A stretch of DNA of 64,000 bases from Ascaphus truei (Eukaryota; Chordata; Amphibia; Anura; Ascaphidae), in contig CM071568.1 of assembly GCA_036426205.1 (NCBI GenBank), positions 37,624,770 through 37,688,769 on the forward strand. The letters run 5' to 3'. Each line of letters begins with the position of its first letter. The stretch's first letter is position 1. The translations under genes were made by a program, and so were the position numbers. The notes beneath the pieces are model-generated. The model was not told the DNA's origin. It saw only the letters and a program-made list of their open reading frames with translations, and ran no database searches. Of this stretch, positions 56,453-64,000 are shown piece after piece.

Positions 56453-57557
56453 CAATATGAGCAACATTACCCAAATTCCCAGACGACACTCCCAATGTTC
56501 CTGGGGACCCAAAATTTGACCCAAGGCTACTAAGGTTCACACCCCACCATAATAGTACGATTGTCATCATTAGTGCAGTATAACATTTATTGCATAGACA
56601 TTTCTCTCCCCGATCCCTCATCGGAGGCAAAACAGTCACTCCAGTCCAGATTTTCCCCAGTCCATTCTTCAGAAGTGGCTCGGGACTCCCCAGACAACCC
56701 TTGACTAGACTGGAACCCATAGGACAAAGTGACAGGGGCAGGGGTTTTAACTATGGCCGGGGGTTGGATATAGGGAAACACTGCCGGCATACGCGGGGCT
56801 ACGACCCGCAACTTCTCGCTACCTTGCCCGGTACCATCGGACTGGATCTCCTGTTCACCCGTGTCCGTGTTCCCAGGCTTCCGCAGGGCCTGCCGGATCT
56901 TCCCGGCCCCAGGTGACCGGGTACAGCTGCTTGGCCGCGAGGACACGGCCATCTCGCTGGACTCGCCGCCATCTTGCGTTGGGTTCCCAACCGGAACCTC
57001 TTCCTCCAGAACGACATCCGCCACCGGAAGTGATGGTTCTGCTCTCCGCTCCGTCCGGGCCTGGGCTCGGCCTTTCTCCACCATTGCCACCACCGGCGCC
57101 TGTGGGGGGTTAGGAGGTTCCTCACCACTGCAGGACTTTCTGCAGCTGGCCCACGCGGTATCCCGGGAACGCGGGAACCGCCATTTTGGTTAGTACTGTC
57201 TTTCTTCATCACATTTGAGGTAGCGTTTGGATGTTTGTATATTGAATGATAACAAAGTCCATTTCGTTCCTCCCATCTAGCAACACTGTCGTCCTCACTA
57301 GTCTCGAGGTTACTTTCCCGAGAGCATAGACAGGACAAGCCCGGCGCAGCCACGGCTGTCATGCCAGTCTCCACCAGGCTCACAAAAGTCTCTTCTGTAG
57401 CTTGTTCTTCTTCCATGCACAGGTCATATGCGTGTTCCTCGTTTGCCCGCCATCCTGGACTTTCTGCGCTCTGCAGATCCTCCATTCTGACGGTTCTCTC
57501 TAGAGGAGGGGCACGTTCTACCAAGGAGTGGTTCTGACTCTGTGCTGAACTACTCAC
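56453..57557 (-). pseudogene. Internal unit C (5'-most unit, 0.93-kb deletion)
   Basis: Matches unit B but lacks B's 55146-56078, with the break at CCTCACCACT / CTTTCTGCAGCTGG. The deletion shifts the frame after 'GPAAESPAVVRNLL'. Upstream it keeps the original start region ('MEDLQSAESPGWRANEEHA', 'MEEEQATEETFVSLV'), which A and B lack. So C marks the true 5' end of the coding region, while A and B are tandem copies joined through 'GNLGNVAHIV|PIARGTPYVRP'. Confidence 0.65.
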
Positions 57558-58259
57558 AGTGCAGGGGTGGGGCTCTGGTTTTCGCGCCCAACCCGGACAG
57601 AATTCTGCAACAATTTCTTGTACAGTCCTGGTGCTCGCCCGACTTGGCGGGAGCCGCCATTTTAGGTGTTACTCATTGCTTGAGAGAGCCTCCATTTTTG
57701 CGGTCGCCATTCTTTTCTCTGTTATAATTTCTGTTATCGCACATGGAGCTCCTCTCTGCGGGGCAGCTGCCACACCGATGCAATAAAATTCCTTGTGCAC
57801 CACCTTGTGTACCTAACGTAGATCTGACTCGTGTTTGCACTACCTCAGGCTAGGCTCACTCTCTCGGTGTCTACTGTTTCTCCTTCCTCCAGTCTGTGCT
57901 CCTCTCTTGGTAAGTGGTCTGGAATGGAGACTAGAGTACTCTGGCTCTTCCATGCAGTACTTTGGGCGTCGACCTACTGTTAGCTAGCCTAGCGCGGACC
58001 CTTCCAGAATTCCTGCCCTAAGTTACCAGTTTACCCGTTCAGGCATCCCCCACTAGCGCTACCTCAAGGCGACTAGGACAGCAATAGCCCCCTGCTCCAA
58101 ACCCACTAACCCCTGACGGATCCCAAGGCGTCTGTGCGGCCTGCAGCTCCAGCAGCTCCCCGACTACCCCTGGCTCCGTCCCACGCAGCACAAAGTGGCA
58201 GCAGACACGCTCCCTGTTTCCTAGCGTGTGCCTAGCAAAAGCCTGTCCTGTTAACAGGT
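57558..58259 (-). other. LTR-element leader region
   Basis: GC-rich sequence between the primer-binding-site-like sequence and the first unit frame. A minus-strand frame of 90 codons begins inside the LTR and crosses the PBS ('ALLRYLLTGQAFARHTLG'), so it is not a credible gene. Confidence 0.45.
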
Positions 58260-58277
58260 ATCTCAGCAGCGCCTCCA
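58260..58277 (-). other. Primer-binding-site-like sequence
   Basis: TGGAGGCGCTGCTGAGAT on the minus strand, two bases after the LTR end ACA. It begins with TGG, as most tRNA-primed sites do (complement of the tRNA CCA end). Confidence 0.55.
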
Positions 58278-58279
58278 AA

Positions 58280-58973
58280 TGTAACGGGTGGACCCCCCTT
58301 GTCTGACCCACCCAATCTCACATTGGCCCGTGTGGTCTAACTGGTCCCCATTACGTGATCGTGTATGGTGGTGCACCTGCAAGTAACAGGACTCCTGAGT
58401 CTCCCGCTTGATGGTATTAGGGGATGTCATCAGGACAGGTAGCTGAGGTAGTGGGTGCGAGTCCAACTTACTTCATGTGCAGCGCCTCCACCTCATCAGG
58501 ATCTGTGCTTCCGCAGGGAGATGGTCCTGGCGAGGAACTCCTTCTTGGTGGTGACTGCCACTGTTGAGTAATCTCACACTCACACAGTGGGGGTATCTTT
58601 GAACAGGGCATCTTTATTTGCATGGTATGGGCCAGCTGCCCCTCACAGATAGCAACTCAGCCGCTCATCTCTGTGCAGCACTCCATTAGGAAGGTCCCTT
58701 CTCCCTAATAGAGCTGCTTTCCACCTTTACTCTCAAAGAGATTCCCCAGCTTCTCTGGCTGCTGTAATCTCCTCTCCTGAGCTGCTTTGTCTCTCTCTTG
58801 AGCTGCTCTGTCTGTCAGCTCCTCTAACTCTGCTGCGTATGCTTACTGACTCACAGCTAGCAGGAGACACTGCAACACTGTTGCAAACCTTCACGTGCCT
58901 CTCACTGAACAGAGGCAGCACAACAACAGGAAACTGACTTCTAACTTTAGGCAGTGCTGTGTCCTATATCACA
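58280..58973 (-). mobile_element. 5' LTR of a retrotransposon (minus strand)
   Basis: Begins TGTGATATAGGACACAGC at 58973 and ends CACCCGTTACA at 58280, i.e. TGT...ACA. An AATAAAG polyadenylation signal lies at about 58610. The internal primer-binding-like sequence and long internal frames follow in the right order. No matching 3' LTR was found in the window, so the element is 3'-truncated, and no pol gene is visible. Confidence 0.7.
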
Positions 58974-59193
58974 CCCCAGAGAACAAGCCTGCTCTGTACC
59001 ACTAAGTGGGGGCACATTGCATGTTGTCACTTCCTTTGGGTACATATGACACCTCACCAGGGTGTGAGGGCAAACCTCATTGATTGTTGCTGGCAATCCT
59101 GCATACTTACCAGGTTTACTGCCAACATGAGAAAGAGATATGTACACCAATTTTAGACATGGCTACACATGCATAAATAAAAACATGAAATCT
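58974..59193. other. Unassigned flank of the LTR
   Basis: Short unique stretch; nothing recognised. Confidence 0.4.
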
Positions 59194-59499
59194 TTGGGGG
59201 CTATGCACTAAGCTCAATGCGTTTGCGTTCTGATGTTCAAAAAAGCACGTCCGTTAAAAAGTGAGGCCGGGGACGCGATTCACTAAGGCCTTGAGCCCAT
59301 ATTTTAATGTACGTGCTCAAAACACCTACAGCATATGTGTTTCTTTTTTTCTCCCTGCTAGCGTTCTTAAACTTTACGTACGCTAGCTGATAGAAAAAAA
59401 AGCTGCATGTAACATTTGCATGGAGATTTGCCATCTCCATGCGAGGCTGTTAAAGGCGATCTTACACTAAATAAATACATTTGAATAATAGTTTACATG

Positions 59500-59745
59500 A
59501 GCAGGGGGTCTCCGGAGCTGAACAGCATTGGTTCGGTCCGATGCCCCTCTACTTCAGAAAATACAGGCCCCGTTACGGGGTGCCGGTATCCCCTGCAGAA
59601 TTTCAATGTCCCGGTCACGTGACGCGGACGCTTGAAAGTGCAGGGGATACCGGCACCCCATAACGGGGCCTGTATTCCTGAAGTAGGGGGTCCTCGGACC
59701 TGAAACCAATGGTTCCAGCTTGGGGAACCCCCTGCACATACTACA
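59500..59745. repeat. Hairpin of about 245 bases within family F
   Basis: Imperfect palindrome: CAGGGGGTCTCCGGAGCTGAA... CCCCGTTACGGGGTGCCGGT... around a GGTCACGTGACG centre, with ACCGGCACCCCATAACGGGG on the right. Pairing is strong for roughly 60 bases per arm. Confidence 0.75.
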
Positions 59746-61619
59746 CTATGAACACATGTATAAAAAAAGATTTAACAAACATCAATACACGACCCCACCC
59801 CCTACCCCCTCCGCCCTAACACATACCGTACAATAATGTGCAAATTGACTATTATCCAGATATGAATAATAGATTATTTGCCCATTATTAAACAATGCAT
59901 TAGCAAAAAAGTTCAAACTCGTATTTTTTCTCAAAAGTAGCTATTCTAGTAGCTCTGATGAGATTATCGGAGCTCTGGAATTGTACATTTATCAAAGATT
60001 CATCTTACCAGCATAAGGGTGGCGAGATGCGTTCTGAGAGCAGGACTTGGAGCATTTTTCCTTCATCAGATTGAAGCCGGGAGTCTCCGGAGCTGATACA
60101 CAATAATATCAGCTCCGGAGACCCCTGGCTTCTATCTGATGCAATAAAAATACATTTACAGGCAGCTTCATTACCTTAACAGCTACCTGCTAAGGCAATG
60201 AAGGGGTTAACTGCCAGTGCATAGTTATTATGGGCAGCGGATGTGGTTGAAGATGGTATTTGGCCTGTGGTTAGTATTTAGGCCTTGCAGGGGGTTGTGG
60301 GAGGAGTTAACCCCTTCATTACCTTAGCGGATAAAATCGCTATGGTAATGTCGGGGTTATCCCCTCCTGCTACCCACCCGGTAGGCATAATTACCCACTG
60401 CAGGCCAAATTCCACCTTTACCCATCCCCGCTACCCACAATAAACATTACAACACAATACTAGCCCATACACCCATTCATTGCTAGTATGGTAACCTATG
60501 CCTTCAATGGAGCAAAGATAACCCCAATGGGACTGAATGGACACCCACTCTACCCCCAACAACCATAACAGTGAAGTACAATACAATAATGGGCACAATT
60601 ACTATTATCCAGATATGGATAATAGAGTATTTGCCCATTCAAAATAAAACATTATCCAGACAGTATAAAGTATATAAAACTTGTACTTACCCCTGCCAGG
60701 ATGAAGGCCGTCCTAATCTTCCTGCCCGTCCTTGTCCTCAGTTGACAGGAACTCAACAATAGAAAATACAATCTAATGGCCACTAACCCCTTAATCACCT
60801 CTGTGGTTATTACGGTATAGTAATTAAGGGGTTAATCCACTGTCCACTTGGTATATCTCACAATCCCATTGGTTCCTGTACCATGGGATGGTAGCTTTTT
60901 TTTAAATGATGTGACATCACCCTTAAAGATGATGTCACATCCTTTTAAAAAAATGTAACATGTCACATAGTACTTCAACCAATCAGATTGGGGACAATCC
61001 GATTGGCTGAAGTACAATGTGATGGCAGCCATTTTGGTTTAAGAATGTGATGTACCTCTCTTGGAGTTGACGTCACATCCTTAAAAAAAAAAAAAAAAGT
61101 CTGTCACATGGTACAGCATCCCATCAGATTGGAGCTGTACCATCTAAACTAAATGTGACCTCATTTTATCTTCAGAAGATTCCGAGACAACATCTACCTT
61201 TGGATTTATATGGATTTAAAAGTATTGTAAAGAAGATTTAAGATTGAAGAAAGAAGACTTTACCTGATGCTGAGGATCGCAGAGGATCGCATAGTATAGT
61301 GTCGCAGATAGTGAGCTTCCAGATACACCTGGAATTGGAGGGTGAAAATATTTAAATGTGAGAAAAATATTGAATGTATGTAATTTTTATTTGGCAGGAT
61401 TTTTTTATTGTATTTTAAAAATTTTATTTTTTGCTTGCCCATTGACTGCCAATTTATTTATCTGTGCCGGTATAGATAAATACAGTGACAGGCAATGCAT
61501 TTTTTGGCAAATGGTTGTTTTTAATTAATTATGTTTTCTATTTCTGTTTATTGTTTTGAGTTAATTGTTATGTATTTATAGGGCTTGTTTTTATTACATG
61601 CTTGGATTGTTTAAGTGTT

Positions 61620-61830
61620 TGATTTCTTTTATTTATGTGTTGTTTAGGCTTTTGATTTCTTCTATTCTTCTGTTTTTTTAGGCGTTTGATTTCTTTTATT
61701 CTTCTGGTGCTTAGGCTTTTGATTTATTTTATTCTTCTGGTGTTTAGGCTTTAGATTTATTTTATTCTCCTGGTTTTTAGGCATTTGGTTTATTTTATTT
61801 TTCTGGTGTTTAGGTTCTTGGGAATTTATT
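61620..61830. repeat. T-rich tandem repeat (about 48-bp units)
   Basis: Units of TGTTTAGGCTTTTGATTTCTT...TATTCTTCTGG repeated about four times with variation. Confidence 0.8.
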
Positions 61831-62560
61831 TTAGTGTTGTGTCTTTTTGGTGCTGTTTTTTTTTTGGGTTGCCCATACACTTCTATATTATATGGGCAAT
61901 ATGTACCACTGTGACAATTAATGGGTAGAGGGTGGGTATAGTTGCCCCGGGGTAGGTGTTTGGCCTTCCGTGTCAGCAGCGGGGAAAGGGGTGTAACCCC
62001 TTACTTACTTTAGCGGTGACTGAAGGATTGTATTTTTTATTGAACACCCAAAGTGTTCCCCGCACTCCAAATAAATGCGAAAGAATCAACGATACTTGAA
62101 ATGCTGATATGTATTAATGAACAAAAGTGAAAAAAATGAATTGACAATGTGCAAAAAAACGAAAATCACATAAAATGAACAGGAGCGGGAGGGATGTGAG
62201 GGAAGGGGGAAATGTAATATCACTAAAAGGTGAGAGAAATAATAAAGAAATCCCTAACGGGGAAGGAAGTGGGTACGGTGAGAAGCGGGTGGGGGCATTT
62301 TTTATTGTTGTGTTCCTGCCAACGGAAGACATGGACGTGAAGGATGGTGAGGAGGATGGCCTTCATCTTAGCAAGGGTAAGTGCAAGTTGTATTTACTTT
62401 ATGCTGGCTGGATAATCTTTTATTTGGAATGGGTAAATGAGATATTATCCAAATCTGGATAAAAGTAATTTTGCCCATTACTTTACTGTATGTGTTGGAG
62501 GGGGGGGGGGGTGGGGGGTTGTTGGGGGTAGAGGAAGTACATGGTAGGGTTGTTGTTGTT

Positions 62561-64000
62561 TTTTTCCCAGCTTAATTTTTTTATTTATTTTCCAAGCATA
62601 GATATACAGAAATAAAACATTAGAGGATGGGTATTGGGGGGGTGGGGGGAGTGGCTACATAAAATAAAAAGGGATAGCAGACGAGAGAGGGGGAACAGCA
62701 CAATGGTGAATCGATATTTCTTAATGCTTTACATAATTTTAACTTGGTATGCGTGAGCATTTTGGACGGCTTCGACGTTTGTAGTGGGAACCATTTCTGG
62801 GGGAACTGGATAATTGTAAAGAATCGTTTTACGTCACATTACGGGTAGGAGCGAGGGAAACTCCTGGCCCATCCCTAGCAAAGGCATATAATTGGTCTCG
62901 GGGGCCTACAGGCTCAAGGAGCCCATCTTCACCTGCATTGCTGACCCTCTATTGTACTCATCACCTGGCGGCTGTTCCGGGACGGGTGATAGAGGCGGGG
63001 CGGAGAGAAAGAACAAAAACAGGGGAAAGGGGACCAGAAAAGAAAAAGAGTGCGCATGGATGCGTCTCCAGAGAGACAGTTCTGATGCTCACCTGCCCTT
63101 GGGAACAAAATCTGGGGTGAGGGGAAAAAAAAGAACATGGGTAACTGTATCTTCAAGGACACAGACATACTTGGGGGTAGTGGCCAAGACTCAAGTGGTC
63201 TATTTCCCAAGCTCCAACCAAGGAGCTTCTTTGGTCCCTGGGCTTATTGTAAATATGAGACTAAACTGAATTCATATAGTGGGCGTAAACTTCACTAGTA
63301 AGTCATTAGTAACCGTATATTAATTTCAACCCGAAAACCTAAGATAATATATCAACATGTAATATTTTTGCATTTACTCTCGCAAAACCCATCTTTCGGT
63401 ACAACCTCAAATGAACTAAAACCAGAAAACCTAATTTGACATTTCAGCATATAGTATAGTACTTTTACAAATGATCTTTTAATACTAAAGCTACAAGGTG
63501 CTCCAGATTAGGAGACCCCCTAGCCCCCAGTTTTGGGCACTCAGCCTTACTCTTCTCTTAACAAGGTCTGATCTGTCCAGGAGACCTCACATAGATCTTG
63601 ATTCACAGGTAACAGGGGTCATAAATCAAAAGTCTTGGGGGCTGCCTGGTGGGGGGGGGGGAAGGATCCAATTACAGTATCCGGGCCTGCTGCTTAGATC
63701 ATGGTTTGGTTCCCTTGGTGGGTGGCTGTTTAGGCTTGTCCGCACTAAAAAGTCTCGGAGTGCTCCTAGGTAAGTGGGAAAGACCCAAAACTTGGACATA
63801 GGCATTGTGTTTAGCTCTGGGTTTGGCCATGATGGAGGCCATCTGGTTCGTTGGGGAGTTTGGTTGAGGTCCTGCAAGACCCAGGCCTACGTGGCTAAGG
63901 AAAGATTTGCCACCATCAGGTTTCTGAGTGTCTAGGGTCTTCCATTTTTGTCATACATGGGTCAGATAGAAAACGTCTATCTATATTTAATGTTGCAATC
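62561..64000. other. Unassigned sequence at the right end
   Basis: Includes poly-G runs (62502-62520, 63651-63662) and purine-rich sequence. One short ORF (63137-63298) starts MGNC but has no other support. Frames of 83-125 codons overlap on both strands. No recognisable gene or transposon end. Confidence 0.4.

Larger units (their letters stand above)
59194..62560. repeat. Dispersed repeat family F, long copy with inverted tail
   Basis: GGGGGCTATGCACTAAGC start; palindrome one at about 59840-59885 and 60590-60640, and inverted at about 62405-62480 (AATCTTTTATTTGGAATGGG... TTTTGCCCATTACTT); palindrome two at about 60780-60835; TGTCACATCC/GGATGTGACA segments 60900-61080; and a T-rich segment with GGTGTTTAGGCTTTTGATT units (61620-61830). 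It lacks the Tc1 fragment seen in the duplicated copies. Confidence 0.6.

Noticed and set aside
1..64000. tRNA, rRNA or CRISPR features
   Set aside because: I noticed no cloverleaf-type B-box/A-box pair, no rRNA-like block and no spaced direct repeats; the tandem arrays are minisatellites.

Overview
This window looks like intergenic, transposon-packed DNA from a large vertebrate genome, most likely a frog or other amphibian. That assignment is inference: it rests on Penelope-like (PLE), Tc1-like, CR1/L2-type LINE and Gypsy-type LTR remnants all mixed together, and on dispersed AT/GC palindromic repeats. I see no convincing host protein-coding gene, no bacterial operon structure, no rRNA or tRNA gene and no CRISPR array. 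Nearly every open frame is a decayed mobile-element gene or a chance frame.

Layout. (1) 205-28985 is a direct tandem duplication of about 14.7 kb (copy 1 205-14765, copy 2 14948-28985). The copies are collinear but differ by very many scattered 1-2 base indels, so one or both may be poorly polished assembly. Each copy holds, in order: a PLE-like terminal fragment, an unclassified palindromic repeat ('family F'), a Tc1-like transposase fragment, a hammerhead-bearing PLE terminal repeat, a second hammerhead on the other strand, a fold-back element, a small Tigger-like MITE, a LINE reverse-transcriptase fragment, an LTR-like stretch and an inverted family-F copy. (2) 29936-33000 is a decayed PLE on the minus strand, split by a 776-bp solo LTR with a perfect 5-bp target duplication. 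(3) 33001-39613 is a TA-flanked element with a nested inverted repeat of about 1 kb per arm and a forkhead-domain gene near its right end. 40092-40494 is a small deletion derivative of the same family. (4) 40790-42850 is CpG-rich and minisatellite sequence. (5) 44802-49268 is the most interesting block: a four-exon Tc1-like DDE transposase gene (minus), a divergent gene with a basic region, coiled coil and BEN-like domain (plus), and a second, decayed forkhead gene (minus) next to the same right terminus. (6) 49681-50280 is PLE-like; 51327-53160 and 59194-62560 are family F. (7) 53441-58973 is a minus-strand LTR retrotransposon remnant (LTR, primer-binding-site-like sequence, internal frames tandemly repeated three times).

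How the genes may work together. The forkhead, BEN and DDE genes are flanked by shared terminal sequences with TA target sites. This suggests one Tc1/mariner-related transposon family that carries its own accessory DNA-binding proteins, by analogy with the Myb-like partner protein of Harbinger elements. The linkage of all three genes in one element is inference, because only the right end of the three-gene copy can be recognised. All coordinates of decayed repeats are approximate to tens of bases unless a boundary is explained.
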